64,000 nt of DNA from an uncultured Anaerolineae bacterium (lineage in GTDB: Bacteria; Chloroflexota; Anaerolineae; Promineifilales; Promineifilaceae), in NCBI GenBank assembly GCA_937943625.1, contig CALEAD010000006.1:16663-80662 (forward strand). Direction: 5' to 3'. Each line of letters starts with the position of its first letter. The first letter of the stretch is position 1. The notes beneath the pieces were generated by a model, which saw only the letters and a program-made list of their open reading frames with translations, was not told where the DNA came from and did no database searches. Position numbers and translations under genes: made by a program. Shown piece after piece: positions 51,952-61,427 of the stretch.

Positions 51952-52410
51952 ATGCACACCATTTCTGTTGCTAAGGTATGTAGAACGTCTAAGCTTCATG
52001 CGTTGGTCGCGCCACGAAACATGCCGCTCACAGAAGCCATTCAGCGCTTTGTGGAAGACATCAATCTGCGTGGCATCTTTCTTGTGGACGAAACGGGCCG
52101 ATTGACTGGTGTGCTGAACAAACATGACCTGCTAAACTGGGTGCGCGTGGCGTTTCCCTTGCCCGCGGAAGGGCCATATCCCTTGCGGGCAGAATTACGG
52201 CGCGCCGTCATGGCCGAAACGGCCCAAGATTTGGCGCGACCCGATAGCGTGGAAACGGCCGTTACCCTGCAAGACAGCCTGGCTGTAGCGCTGCAAAAAA
52301 TGGTGCGGCACAACCTGGTGGATATTCCGGTGTTAGATGAAAGCGGCCGTATTGTCAACGACCTGCGCCTTAGCGAAATTCTAGCCTATTTGCTACGACC
52401 AGAATCCTAG
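51952..52410 (+). CDS. Two-CBS-domain protein
   Basis: A 152-residue protein of two CBS motifs: LTEAIQRFVEDINLRGIFLVDETGRLTGVLNKHDLL (25-60) and DSLAVALQKMVRHNLVDIPVLDESGRIVNDLRLSEIL (106-145). It binds adenine nucleotides in the family. A CBS-bearing site-2 protease follows, so it may act in the same regulation. Confidence 0.88.
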   Translation: MHTISVAKVCRTSKLHALVAPRNMPLTEAIQRFVEDINLRGIFLVDETGRLTGVLNKHDLLNWVRVAFPLPAEGPYPLRAELRRAVMAETAQDLARPDSVETAVTLQDSLAVALQKMVRHNLVDIPVLDESGRIVNDLRLSEILAYLLRPES

Positions 52411-52414
52411 TACA

Positions 52415-52489
52415 CGGATCAAACAATCCGTCGCAGGTTTGTAGTGCCGCCTAAAGTCGTCACTGCCTGCTAAAGCGGGCAGGACAAAC
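52415..52489. repeat. Hairpin and GTTTGTAGTGCCGCC repeat
   Basis: CGGAT-CAAACA-ATCCG at 52415-52430 is a small hairpin. At 52438-52489 the block GTTTGTAGTGCCGCCTAAAG ... GCTAAAGCGGGCAGGACAAAC resembles 33365-33415. Downstream at 52545-52620 a run of AATCTCTCAT units faces AGAGATGAGAATTAGAGATT. No gene is seen in the 221-bp gap. Confidence 0.7.
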
Positions 52490-52631
52490 TTCATGCAAAC
52501 CTCTGCGAAACCGTACTGGCGCTCGTATGCAAAACGAACATTAGAGATGAGAATTAGAGATTCAGCCTGCAACAGTTGTCAATCTCTCATAGCCAATCTC
52601 TCATCGCCAATCTCTCAACAAGGAGAGCCAC

Positions 52632-53774
52632 ATGGAAGCAAGCATCCGCTTAGGAAAAATTTGGGATATCCCTATCGGTCTAAACATCAGCTGGTTTCTC
52701 GTCTTTGGCCTGGTGACCTGGTCATTGGCAACCGGCTACTTCCCCAACGAATACCCACAACTCTCGGCAGGCGTCAACTGGCTGCTTGGCCTGGTCACCA
52801 GCATTCTCTTTTTTGGCAGCGTGCTGCTGCACGAACTGGGGCATGCCTACATGGCCCTGCGCGAAAAAATTGCCGTGCGCGCCATCAATCTCTTCATCTT
52901 TGGTGGGGTGGCGCAAATTGAAGGCGAACCACAAACCCCTGGCGCCGAATTCCGCATCTCCATTGCTGGCCCTATTGTCAGCCTGGCGCTGGCAGGCTTC
53001 TTCGGCGTGGTGTGGCTGATTGACCAAAACATCCCCTGGCTAGCTGCGCCAAGCATCTGGCTGGCGCGCATCAATCTGATACTCGCCATCTTCAACATGA
53101 TTCCCGGCTTCCCGCTAGATGGGGGGCGTGTCTTACGCGCCGGCGTGTGGAAGCTCACCGGCAGCTTTCGTAAAGCCAATCGCGTGGCCACCCTATCCGG
53201 GCAAATCGTGGCCTTTCTCTTCATGGGGCTAGGTATCCTCGTTATTTTAGGTGGCAACCTGTTCAACGGCCTCTGGCTCATCTTCATCGGCTGGTTCCTG
53301 CAGAATGCCGCCGCTTCTAGCTATGCCCAATCCACCATGCAGCAAGCGCTGCAAAGCCTGCGTGTTGATCAGGTAATGGCGCGCCAATGGCCAAAACTCT
53401 CTAGCCGCACGCCGCTGAGCCTACTGATGGAAGAGCAAATTTTGCGCGGTGGGCCTCGTTATGCCTTCCTCGTGCATGAGGGTTATGGGTACGACGAGGG
53501 TGAGCAGCGAGCAGCAGGTATGGTCTCTCTCACCGACATTGTCCGCATTCCCCAGCAACGGTGGCCGTACACCCCAGCTGAACAGATCATGGTGCCCTGG
53601 GACAGGTTGGTGGCGGTGACCACACAGATGGATTTGCTAGAAGCCCTGCGTATCATGGGGGAAGCGAATGTCGCTCAAGTGCCTGTTCTGAACGAAATAG
53701 GTGACCTGGTTGGTGTTCTTTCGCGCGAGCAGGTGTTTCAGATCATTCGCCTGCGCTCCCGCTTGCAAATCTAG
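52632..53774 (+). CDS. Site-2 protease (M50) with C-terminal CBS domains
   Basis: A 380-residue intramembrane zinc protease. HELGHAYMAL near residue 67 carries the metal ligands and NMIPGFPLDGGRVLRA near 154 the third ligand Asp. Two CBS domains fill about residues 240-375. This SpoIVFB-like CBS class cleaves membrane-bound regulators (family knowledge). The small CBS protein upstream and a Ca/Na antiporter follow. Confidence 0.93.
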   Translation: MEASIRLGKIWDIPIGLNISWFLVFGLVTWSLATGYFPNEYPQLSAGVNWLLGLVTSILFFGSVLLHELGHAYMALREKIAVRAINLFIFGGVAQIEGEPQTPGAEFRISIAGPIVSLALAGFFGVVWLIDQNIPWLAAPSIWLARINLILAIFNMIPGFPLDGGRVLRAGVWKLTGSFRKANRVATLSGQIVAFLFMGLGILVILGGNLFNGLWLIFIGWFLQNAAASSYAQSTMQQALQSLRVDQVMARQWPKLSSRTPLSLLMEEQILRGGPRYAFLVHEGYGYDEGEQRAAGMVSLTDIVRIPQQRWPYTPAEQIMVPWDRLVAVTTQMDLLEALRIMGEANVAQVPVLNEIGDLVGVLSREQVFQIIRLRSRLQI

Positions 53775-53825
53775 CCACAAGCGGCGCTATCTCCACCACA
53801 GCCCACACGGAAACGGAACACGTTT

Positions 53826-54914
53826 ATGGTTATCTTTTTGCTGATTTCAGGGGGCTTATTATCACTGGTCGCTGGCGCGGAAGCGCTGGTTCGCGGCGCT
53901 TCGCGGCTAGTAGCGGCGCTGGGCATCTCGCCATTGGTAATTGGGCTGACCGTAGTCGCATTTGGCACTAGCTCGCCAGAGCTGGCTATTAGCCTGCAAT
54001 CCACCTTTATCGGCCAGCCAGATATTGCCGTTGGCAACGTCGTCGGCAGCAACATTTTCAACATGCTGGTGATCGTTGGCCTTTCTGCAGTTATCACACC
54101 GCTGGTTGTGCATCAACAGCTGGTACGGCTGGATATGCCACTGCTGATTACCATTTCCCTAATTACCTGGTGGATGGCGGCCAATGGCGTTGTGTCACGC
54201 TGGGAAGGAGCCATTTTGTTTGCCGGGCTGATGGTGTATATCGCTTTTCTCGTTTGGCAAAGCCGCCGCGAAAGCGCGGAGGTGCAAGAAGAGTATGAGG
54301 CCGAGTATGGCGACGGCCGTTTACAGGATTGGCGCCTGTGGTTGCTGAACCTGGGATCCGTTGGCATTGGGCTGGCGCTGCTGGTTGTGGGTTCAAACTG
54401 GCTGGTAGAGGGGGCTGCGCAACTGGCGCGCATCTTCGGCCTGAGTGAACTGATTATTGGCCTGACCATTGTCGCCGCAGGCACATCGCTGCCAGAGGTG
54501 GCCACCTCTGTGCTGGCAGCTATACGCGGCGAGCGCGATATTGCCGTTGGCAATGCCGTTGGCAGCAGCATTTTTAACCTGATGGCGGTGCTGGCGTTGA
54601 CGGCCGTTTTTGCCCCCAGTGGCATCAATGTGGCGACCGCTGCCCTGAACTTCGATATCCCGGTGATGACGGCCGTTGCTGTAGCCTCGCTACCCATCTT
54701 CTTCACTGGTAATCTCATTGCGCGCTGGGAAGGCATGGTCTTCCTGGGCTACTACATCGCCTATACCGCCTACCTGGTGCTAGACGCCACCGGCCACCGC
54801 GCACTTCCCCAGTACAGTGCCATCATGTTACAGTTTGTCTTACCGCTCACAATTCTCACCCTTCTCATCTTCCTTGTGCGTGATTGGCGCGCCCGCTACC
54901 TGCTCAAATCATGA
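53826..54914 (+). CDS. CaCA-family Na+/Ca2+ antiporter (YrbG-like)
   Basis: A 362-residue antiporter with the two inverted alpha repeats: GLTVVAFGTSSPELAIS (near 40-56) and GLTIVAAGTSLPEVATSVLAA (near 205-225), each followed by DIAVGNVVGSNIFN / DIAVGNAVGSSIFN. It exports Ca2+ or cations against Na+. It overlaps mrpA as ATGA, so the antiporter and Mrp complex are probably one operon. Confidence 0.95.
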   Translation: MVIFLLISGGLLSLVAGAEALVRGASRLVAALGISPLVIGLTVVAFGTSSPELAISLQSTFIGQPDIAVGNVVGSNIFNMLVIVGLSAVITPLVVHQQLVRLDMPLLITISLITWWMAANGVVSRWEGAILFAGLMVYIAFLVWQSRRESAEVQEEYEAEYGDGRLQDWRLWLLNLGSVGIGLALLVVGSNWLVEGAAQLARIFGLSELIIGLTIVAAGTSLPEVATSVLAAIRGERDIAVGNAVGSSIFNLMAVLALTAVFAPSGINVATAALNFDIPVMTAVAVASLPIFFTGNLIARWEGMVFLGYYIAYTAYLVLDATGHRALPQYSAIMLQFVLPLTILTLLIFLVRDWRARYLLKS

Positions 54915-57874
54915 GTGAAACAACGCTTTTCTGGCCCATTCTCATCGTCTTTATCGGGGCGTTGTTTGCGCTGATTATTGGCCTTTCGCCGCTACGTCAG
55001 CGCTTGTCTATCCCTCTGTTTGCCACCCTGCTGGCAATTTTCTCCTTCTCCGCCTTTTTGCTAGATATTTCCACCTGGCCCAGCTTGAATGACGGCCGTG
55101 CCCTCGTCTGGCAGATTAACTGGTTACCCTCGCTGGGGCTAACCCTCTCCCTTTACTACGACAGCCTCAGCGCCCTGTTTGTCTTTCTCGTCAGCGGCAT
55201 TGGCACCCTCGTCCTCATTTATGCCGGGCAATACTTAAAAGGGGATGAGAACGCCTGGCGCTTCCTGCACTACCTGCTGCTCTTCATGGGTTCCATGATT
55301 GGCGTGGTGATGGCCGGTGACATCATCACCCTCTTCATCTTCTGGGAAGGCACCAGCATCACCTCTTACTTACTGATAGCCTATAAGTCGAAATATGAGG
55401 AAGCACGCGAAGGTGCATTCAAGGCGCTATTCATTACCGGTGGAGGCGGCATTGCCATGCTCGCCGGCTTACTGATAGTAGCCCACGTGGCCGGCGGCAC
55501 AGACTTTGTCACCATCTTGCAAAGTGGCGAAGCGCTGCGCAACAGCAATCTCTATCCAGTGATGCTGGCGCTGGTGGCTTTTGGCGCATTTACCAAAAGC
55601 GCCCAATTCCCGGCGCACATCTGGTTGCCCGACGCTATGAGTGCCCCCACTCCGGCCAGCGCCTACCTGCACTCGGCGACAATGGTCAAAGCGGGCATCT
55701 ATTTGTTAGAGCGCCTGAACCCGGCTATGGGCAGCACCGAAGCATGGTTTTGGCTACTAACGTTGGTGGGAGGCATCACGATGCTTACCGGTGCCTACCT
55801 GGGACTCAAGCAAAATGATCTAAAAGCACTGCTCGCCTATTCCACCATCAGCCAGCTCGGTGTTTTTGTGATGTTGATTGGCCAGGAGGTGGAAGCGGCA
55901 TTCAAGGCATTGATTATTGGCATTCTGGCGCACGCCCTGTACAAAAGCGCTCTGTTTATGGTGGTCGGCATTGTGGATCACGAAACCGGCACGCGCAATG
56001 TCACTCGTCTGGGGGGGCTGCGCCGCGCCATGCCTGTTAGCTTTGTTCTGGCTACAATTGGCGCGCTCTCTATGGCTGGCCTGCCACCGCTATTTGGCTT
56101 TTTAGCGAAGGAGACCCTGTTGGCAGCGGCCGTTCATCCAACCTTCTCTCCTCTGGAGAGTTATTTACTGGCCTCCGCAATTGTGGTCGCCGGAGCGCTG
56201 CTACTGGCGCAATCGGGCATGCTCGTTTACGAAACGTTTCTCGGCCAGGCAAAAGACAAATCGGTACACGCACACGAGGCCCCCTGGCCAATGCTGCTGG
56301 CCCCGGCTATACCGGCCCTACTCTCTTTGACCGTCAGCCTGCCCAATGCCAGAACGGTGGAACCCTACCTGGCCAGCGCTGCGGCCAACGCCTTTGGCAC
56401 AGCGGTAAAAGTGTCGCTCGATTTGTGGACCGGCATCAATACGCCGCTCATCCTTTCTGTGGTCGCCATCACCCTGGGATCATTGCTGTTTGGGCAGCGG
56501 GCACAGGTGCGCGCCTGGCAAAATCGCATTCCCGCCACCGTCAGTTTCAACCGCGTATATGAGAGCGCACTGCGCCTGATAGATGCGGGTGCCTATTGGG
56601 CAACGCGCCTGCAAGGGGGCAGGCTGCGCCTCTACCTGGCAATTATGCTGCTCAGCATGGTGGGACTGGTGCTGCGCTTTGGCGCAACCCTGCCGCTTGT
56701 GAACCTGCTGGCTAACCTGACCTGGCCAACGCCAACGGCCGATGGGGAACTGGCTATCTTGCGCATTTTCTCCCTGGTCTTCATCGTCGTCACGGCGCTG
56801 GCTAGCGTGCTGCTGGAGCGTGACTTTGCCGCCATTCTGGCCATGGGCGCATCAGGGCTGGGCATTGTGGCACTAATGGTGCTGGAGCCGGCCCCAGATG
56901 TGGCGCTGGTGCAGGTGGTGGTAGACATTCTGGCGATGGTGATATTGGTGCTGGCGCTGGCGCGGCTGCCGCGACCACAGCGACGCAAGGCGCAAGAATT
57001 GACGCTGAAGCTGAAGAGCTTCCGCCCAGGGCTGCTATGGGATGGCTTTGTGGCGCTGAGTGTGGGGGCTTTGGTAACGGCCGTTACCCTCACCGCCCTT
57101 GTTTCTCGCCCACGCGAAAGCCTTGTCACGCCATACTTTGAAGAAAACGCCAAACCATTGGCCGGTGCTACCGACATCGTTGGCGCAATTATTGTGGATT
57201 TCCGCGCGCTAGATACGTTGATCGAGATTTCCGTGTTTGGCATGGCTGGCGTGGGCATGTACATGCTGCTGCGCTATGCGGCACGCAAATATGGCGACGT
57301 TGGCGCTCAGGTCGAGGAACTGCCCGCGCCCATCCAGCGCCTGCGCTCGCGGGGCATCGGCGGCGCGAAGACTTCCTCATTCGTACACGCGCTGGCCTAC
57401 TTTTCCCTACCCCTGGCGCTGGTGGTTGCCATCACCCACATCATGTACGGCCACGATCAGCCCGGAGATGGCTTCACCTCCGGCGTGATAGTCAGCCTGG
57501 CAGTGGGCTTTTGGTACGTCGTGTTTGGCTATTATGAGACGCAGCGGCGGCTGCCCTGGCTAAAATACGACGCGCAAATGGTCAGCGTAGGCCTTTTACT
57601 GGTGGTGCTTTCTGGTCTGCTGGCAGCCTTTATCAACGGCACGTTCCTCTCTCCCCTAAACTTTGGCGCGATGCTGGCGCTGCCGCTGCCGAAAGGCTTT
57701 TACCTCAGCACCGCCTTTTTGTTTGAAGTGGCCATCTCTCTGACGGTGGTGGGCAGCGTCACGCTGATGCTGAATACCCTTGGCCATCCAGGACAAACCC
57801 AGGAAGAAGCAAAGGCGCGGCTGCAAGAAATTGCGCGCCTGGAAGAAGAAAACGAAAAGCAGGCAAAGGGCTAA
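54911..57874 (+). CDS. mrpA: Mrp Na+/H+ antiporter subunit A fused with B-like domain
   Basis: A 987-residue protein. The first 500 residues are an NADH-dehydrogenase ND5-like antiporter unit (IWLPDAMSAPTPASAYLHSATMVKAGIYLL, with the conserved Lys). The DUF4040 part follows, and the last 190 residues match MrpB (IMYGHDQPGDGFTSGVIVSLAVGFW). Fusion of A and B explains the absence of a separate mrpB and places the complex in the six-gene class. The start at 54911 overlaps the previous stop as ATGA; the longer frame is not needed. Confidence 0.95.
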   Translation: MSETTLFWPILIVFIGALFALIIGLSPLRQRLSIPLFATLLAIFSFSAFLLDISTWPSLNDGRALVWQINWLPSLGLTLSLYYDSLSALFVFLVSGIGTLVLIYAGQYLKGDENAWRFLHYLLLFMGSMIGVVMAGDIITLFIFWEGTSITSYLLIAYKSKYEEAREGAFKALFITGGGGIAMLAGLLIVAHVAGGTDFVTILQSGEALRNSNLYPVMLALVAFGAFTKSAQFPAHIWLPDAMSAPTPASAYLHSATMVKAGIYLLERLNPAMGSTEAWFWLLTLVGGITMLTGAYLGLKQNDLKALLAYSTISQLGVFVMLIGQEVEAAFKALIIGILAHALYKSALFMVVGIVDHETGTRNVTRLGGLRRAMPVSFVLATIGALSMAGLPPLFGFLAKETLLAAAVHPTFSPLESYLLASAIVVAGALLLAQSGMLVYETFLGQAKDKSVHAHEAPWPMLLAPAIPALLSLTVSLPNARTVEPYLASAAANAFGTAVKVSLDLWTGINTPLILSVVAITLGSLLFGQRAQVRAWQNRIPATVSFNRVYESALRLIDAGAYWATRLQGGRLRLYLAIMLLSMVGLVLRFGATLPLVNLLANLTWPTPTADGELAILRIFSLVFIVVTALASVLLERDFAAILAMGASGLGIVALMVLEPAPDVALVQVVVDILAMVILVLALARLPRPQRRKAQELTLKLKSFRPGLLWDGFVALSVGALVTAVTLTALVSRPRESLVTPYFEENAKPLAGATDIVGAIIVDFRALDTLIEISVFGMAGVGMYMLLRYAARKYGDVGAQVEELPAPIQRLRSRGIGGAKTSSFVHALAYFSLPLALVVAITHIMYGHDQPGDGFTSGVIVSLAVGFWYVVFGYYETQRRLPWLKYDAQMVSVGLLLVVLSGLLAAFINGTFLSPLNFGAMLALPLPKGFYLSTAFLFEVAISLTVVGSVTLMLNTLGHPGQTQEEAKARLQEIARLEEENEKQAKG

Positions 57875-57875
57875 C

Positions 57876-58214
57876 ATGGAACTACTCACGGCACTCTCAA
57901 TTGGGTTGTTAACGGCCGTTGGCATCTTCCAAATGTTGCGGCGCAACCTCATTCGTTCCGCCATTGGCCTCATCATTCTGGCAAATGCAGTTAACCTGTT
58001 TTTGCTCAGCACCGGCGCTTATGCCGGCACAGACCCGGCTTACGTCAACGAAACCATAACCGGCCAGCGCAGTGATGCCTTGCCACAAGCGCTCATCCTC
58101 ACGGCCATTGTCATCAGCATGGGCGGCACGGCGTTTGTGCTCTCCATGCTCTACATCATCTCTTCGCGCTATAAAACGAGCGACATGGACAAGGTGGAAG
58201 GGCTAAAGTATTAG
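57876..58214 (+). CDS. mrpC: Mrp antiporter subunit C (NuoK-like)
   Basis: A 112-residue, three-helix protein: IGLIILANAVNLFLLSTGAYAG and DALPQALILTAIVISMGGTAFVLSM match MrpC/NuoK. The start at 57876 directly follows mrpA (stop 57874). Confidence 0.95.
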   Translation: MELLTALSIGLLTAVGIFQMLRRNLIRSAIGLIILANAVNLFLLSTGAYAGTDPAYVNETITGQRSDALPQALILTAIVISMGGTAFVLSMLYIISSRYKTSDMDKVEGLKY

Positions 58215-58226
58215 GTGGAGCCAGCC

Positions 58227-59714
58227 ATGAATGCCAATTTGTTGATCTTACCGGTTCTCATTCCCCTGTCTGGCGCGGCCGTGGCGCTGCTGTTGCGCCG
58301 CGCCCGGCGCGTGCAGGCTGACTGGACGCTGGGAACCATGCTCACGTCGCTGGTTGTGAGTGTGCTGCTGCTGTGGGATGTGTGGCAAAACGGCCGTGCG
58401 CTGGTGCTCCAATCTGGCGGCTGGCCCGCTCCCTTTGGCATTTCCCTGGTGGGGGACTTGTTGGCCCTGGTGATGGTGGTGATGAGTCAGCTTGTGATCA
58501 GCATGGGAATCCTGTACGCCCTGGGCTGCAAAGACAGCGTGGCACAGTACCCCTTCTTCTACCCATTGTTTCTCACCCTGGGGGTAGGGCTGACCGGCGC
58601 ATTCCTGACTGGTGACATCTTCAACCTGTTTGTCTTTGCTGAGCTGTTGGTGATTTCTGGCACGGTATTAACGGCCGTTTCTGACGATAAATACGGCACA
58701 GAAGCCGCCTACAAATACTTCTACATCAGCCTGCTGGCGGCCACCTTCCTGCTGCTGGCCGTAGGCAGCCTGTACGTCTCCTACGGCACGCTGAACATGG
58801 CTGATCTGGCGGCGCGCATTCGCGTAGACGCCAGCCAGCCGCTGCTCCCCTACGCCGTTGGCTTTCTCATGGCGGCCTTCATGATCAAAGGGGCTGCTTT
58901 CCCCTTCCACTTCTGGCAACCAGATTTTCACACAGCCGCTCCTACCCCCGTCCATGCCGTTCTCTCGTCGGTCGTGGTAAAGCTGGGCATTTATGGCTTC
59001 TTGCGCATGACGACACTGCTCTTTATTGAGCAGACGCCAGCCATTCAGGCTATTCTCATTGTAGCGGGCATTGCCGGCATCTTTTATGGCGGCCTGGGCG
59101 CAACCGGCACGTATGACGCCAAGCGTATGTTGGCCTACTCCACCATGGGACAGCTTGGCTTCATTCTCGTGGGCATTGGCTGGGGCACGCCCTTGTCCAT
59201 TGCCGCTGCCATTGTCTTTGCCTTCAACCATTCCCTGATCAAGGCAGCCATGCTCATGCTGGCGGGCACAGTGGCCAGCCGCGCCTCGGTCAAATCAGCA
59301 GCCTATAGCGTCGTGACTGGCCTGGGTAGGAAGCTGCCGTTTGTCGGCGTGCTTTTCTTTATCGGCAGCCTGGGACTGGCGGGTATTCCGCCCACGAACG
59401 GCTTCATCAGCAAGATGCTGCTCTTTCGCAGCGGCATTGAGGCAGAATCTTACCTGCCGCTGGCGCTGATGGGCGTGGGTAGCGCCATTACGCTGGTCTA
59501 CACCATGCGCGCCTTTCGCAAAATCTGGTGGGAAGAGCCGGTTCCGGGCATCAAGTTCAAACCCGCGGGGGATGTGGTGCTGGCGCCCACGCTGCTGCTG
59601 CTGCTGGTGCTGGCGCTGGGCATTTGGGCGGAACCGCTGGTGCAGCTGGCGCTGGATACAAGTACCTGGCTGGCGGATTATGGGCTGTATGTAACGGCTG
59701 TGGTGGGGAATTAA
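58227..59714 (+). CDS. mrpD: Mrp antiporter subunit D
   Basis: A 495-residue ND2/ND5-like antiporter subunit with about fourteen helices. The FPFHFWQPDFHTAAPTPVHAVLSSVVVKLGIYG block, with the conserved Lys, is the family signature. Start at 58227 behind GGAG at a 6-base spacing; a GTG at 58215 is an alternative. Confidence 0.95.
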   Translation: MNANLLILPVLIPLSGAAVALLLRRARRVQADWTLGTMLTSLVVSVLLLWDVWQNGRALVLQSGGWPAPFGISLVGDLLALVMVVMSQLVISMGILYALGCKDSVAQYPFFYPLFLTLGVGLTGAFLTGDIFNLFVFAELLVISGTVLTAVSDDKYGTEAAYKYFYISLLAATFLLLAVGSLYVSYGTLNMADLAARIRVDASQPLLPYAVGFLMAAFMIKGAAFPFHFWQPDFHTAAPTPVHAVLSSVVVKLGIYGFLRMTTLLFIEQTPAIQAILIVAGIAGIFYGGLGATGTYDAKRMLAYSTMGQLGFILVGIGWGTPLSIAAAIVFAFNHSLIKAAMLMLAGTVASRASVKSAAYSVVTGLGRKLPFVGVLFFIGSLGLAGIPPTNGFISKMLLFRSGIEAESYLPLALMGVGSAITLVYTMRAFRKIWWEEPVPGIKFKPAGDVVLAPTLLLLLVLALGIWAEPLVQLALDTSTWLADYGLYVTAVVGN

Positions 59715-59736
59715 AATTAAAATGGAGATTGGCTAA

Positions 59737-60216
59737 ATGATGCCTTACACACGCTTACTAATTCCCCTCTGGCTATTTTATATGTTGTTGACCAACAACT
59801 GGCAGTTGAGCAACATGGTGATGGGCATGGTGGTAGCAGGATGGGTCGCCTGGCTATTACGGCCGTCTGAGCGCAAAATAGTCTGGCGGACTGTACCCGG
59901 CGCTTTGGCAGCGGCCGTTTATTACTTGGGCATCTTGCTGGTAGACCTGGCACAAAGCGGTTGGCAGGTTGTGCGCATTATTTTGTTTAACCAGCCCATC
60001 AACCCCGGCATTATTGCCATTCCCTCTGGCTGTGATTCCGAGCTGGGCACGGCGCTTAGCGCCCATGCCATTACCGTGACGCCAGGAGAAATGGTGGTAG
60101 AAATTAATGAGGCGGGGGTTATGTACACCCACTGTCTTGAAGTAGACAAAGCTGCGGAACATATGGAGCGGGCGCAAAAAATGCGTGCAGAACTGTTGCA
60201 GCGCATTTTTATCTAG
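59737..60216 (+). CDS. mrpE: Mrp antiporter subunit E
   Basis: A 159-residue MrpE. Two N-terminal helices followed by the conserved cytoplasmic domain (GCDSELGTALSAHAITVTPGEMVVEI and YTHCLEVD). The subunit has a structural or assembly role in the Mrp complex. Start at 59737; a second ATG follows at once. Confidence 0.94.
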   Translation: MMPYTRLLIPLWLFYMLLTNNWQLSNMVMGMVVAGWVAWLLRPSERKIVWRTVPGALAAAVYYLGILLVDLAQSGWQVVRIILFNQPINPGIIAIPSGCDSELGTALSAHAITVTPGEMVVEINEAGVMYTHCLEVDKAAEHMERAQKMRAELLQRIFI

Positions 60217-60332
60217 CCGGAGTTGTACGCCAATGGGCACGGGTTTTGTGGCATGGGTTGAAGCACCTTTATCAGTTTGACCGCAAACCGCAAACCATGG
60301 AGCGCTCAGGTTTTTTTAATGGTCAGGGCAGA

Positions 60333-60608
60333 ATGGAACAGATATTAACGGCCGTTTTATACATCTCCCTCTTTCTTCACCTCTGTATGATTGGCGCAAC
60401 CGCCTGGCGCATATGGGCTGGCGACAACGTCATTGATCGCCTCATTGGCGTAGACCTGATTGGCACGTTTACCCTGGCGCTCCTGGTCATTGTGGCGCTG
60501 CTCGGCGGGCGCACCATTTTTATAGACGTGGCCCTGGGATTGGCAGCACTTGGCTTTGTCAGCATCATCGCCCTCTCAAAGTACCTGGCCGACGAGCAGA
60601 TGTTTTAA
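60333..60608 (+). CDS. mrpF: Mrp antiporter subunit F
   Basis: A 91-residue three-helix protein: NVIDRLIGVDLIGTFTLALLVIVAL is typical of MrpF. The start at 60333 is chosen since the upstream frame is repeat-derived. The 116-bp space after mrpE holds a GACCGCAAACCGCAAACC repeat unit (60280-60296). Confidence 0.93.
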   Translation: MEQILTAVLYISLFLHLCMIGATAWRIWAGDNVIDRLIGVDLIGTFTLALLVIVALLGGRTIFIDVALGLAALGFVSIIALSKYLADEQMF

Positions 60609-60627
60609 CCGCAATCAGGAAATGTTC

Positions 60628-60990
60628 ATGACACCTATCTTGCAGTTCATCGCCATCATTGCTGTCATTGTGGGCACGCTCTTTTCCCTGGTTGGCATCC
60701 TGGGCTATTTTCGCCTGCCGGATGTGTACACGCGGCTGCACGCCACAGGTAAGGTCGGCATTTTTGGCGTTGTGCTGCTGCTGGTAGCGACCGTTGCCGT
60801 CACTCCGCTCAGTATCGGCAAAGGGCTAATTCTGATTGCGTTGCTGCTGGTAGCCGGGCCAGTCGCCAGTCACGCTATTGCCTCAGCCGCTTATCGCATT
60901 GGCATCCCCATGACAGGCAAAAGAGACGATCTCCAGCAAGAATTGCACTCAGAACCAGGCAGGAAAGGCAAACAAAGAATAAAACCTTAA
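60628..60990 (+). CDS. mrpG: Mrp antiporter subunit G
   Basis: A 120-residue three-helix protein. ILGYFRLPDVYTRLHATGKVGIFGVVLLL near 25-53 is the MrpG signature. Start at 60628 with AGGA 7 bases upstream (ATG at 60622 is too close). The C-terminal tail is Lys/Arg-rich (RKGKQRIKP). Confidence 0.95.
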   Translation: MTPILQFIAIIAVIVGTLFSLVGILGYFRLPDVYTRLHATGKVGIFGVVLLLVATVAVTPLSIGKGLILIALLLVAGPVASHAIASAAYRIGIPMTGKRDDLQQELHSEPGRKGKQRIKP

Positions 60991-60993
60991 CGC

Positions 60994-61056
60994 AGGTTTG
61001 GCAACCTGGGCTACACTTACAGACGGCCGTCGGCCGTCTGTCGTCATCTTCACAGG
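60994..61056 (+). repeat. Intergenic repeat, long form, before the response regulator gene
   Basis: GGTTTGGCAACCTGGGCTAC, ACTTACAGACGGCCGTCGGC, CGTCTGTCGTCATCTTCACA then GGAG, carrying the SD of the response regulator. Same orientation as 3226-3297. Confidence 0.8.
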
Positions 61057-61064
61057 AGTTCAGC

Positions 61065-61427
61065 ATGGCCAGTTCTATTCTTATTGTAGAAGACAGCTTT
61101 GAAACAAGGCTTATGCTACGAATGCTCCTGGAAATGTCGGGTTTTGAGGTGCACGAAGCAGAAAATGGCGAAGATGCACTGGAAAAATTAGACCAGCATA
61201 CACCTAATCTGGTGCTGTTGGACGTGATGATGCCCATCATGGACGGCATCACGGCTTGCAAAAAGCTGCGGCAGGATGCGCGATTTGCGCAGCTACCCGT
61301 CATTATGCTCAGCGGCAAGACACATGGCGACGCCGTCCGAATTGGCCTGGAAGCGGGCGCAACGGCTTATATGGGCAAGCCCATCAATAGCGAGCAGCTT
61401 CTTAAGCAAATCCATGCGCTTATTTAA
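61065..61427 (+). CDS. Single-domain response regulator (CheY-like receiver)
   Basis: A 120-residue receiver domain. Acidic pocket at EDS (residues 9-11), phosphoacceptor Asp in LVLLDVMMPIMDG (about 53), Ser in IMLSGKT (about 82) and Lys in MGKPIN (about 105). There is no output domain, and no histidine kinase nearby. Confidence 0.95.
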   Translation: MASSILIVEDSFETRLMLRMLLEMSGFEVHEAENGEDALEKLDQHTPNLVLLDVMMPIMDGITACKKLRQDARFAQLPVIMLSGKTHGDAVRIGLEAGATAYMGKPINSEQLLKQIHALI

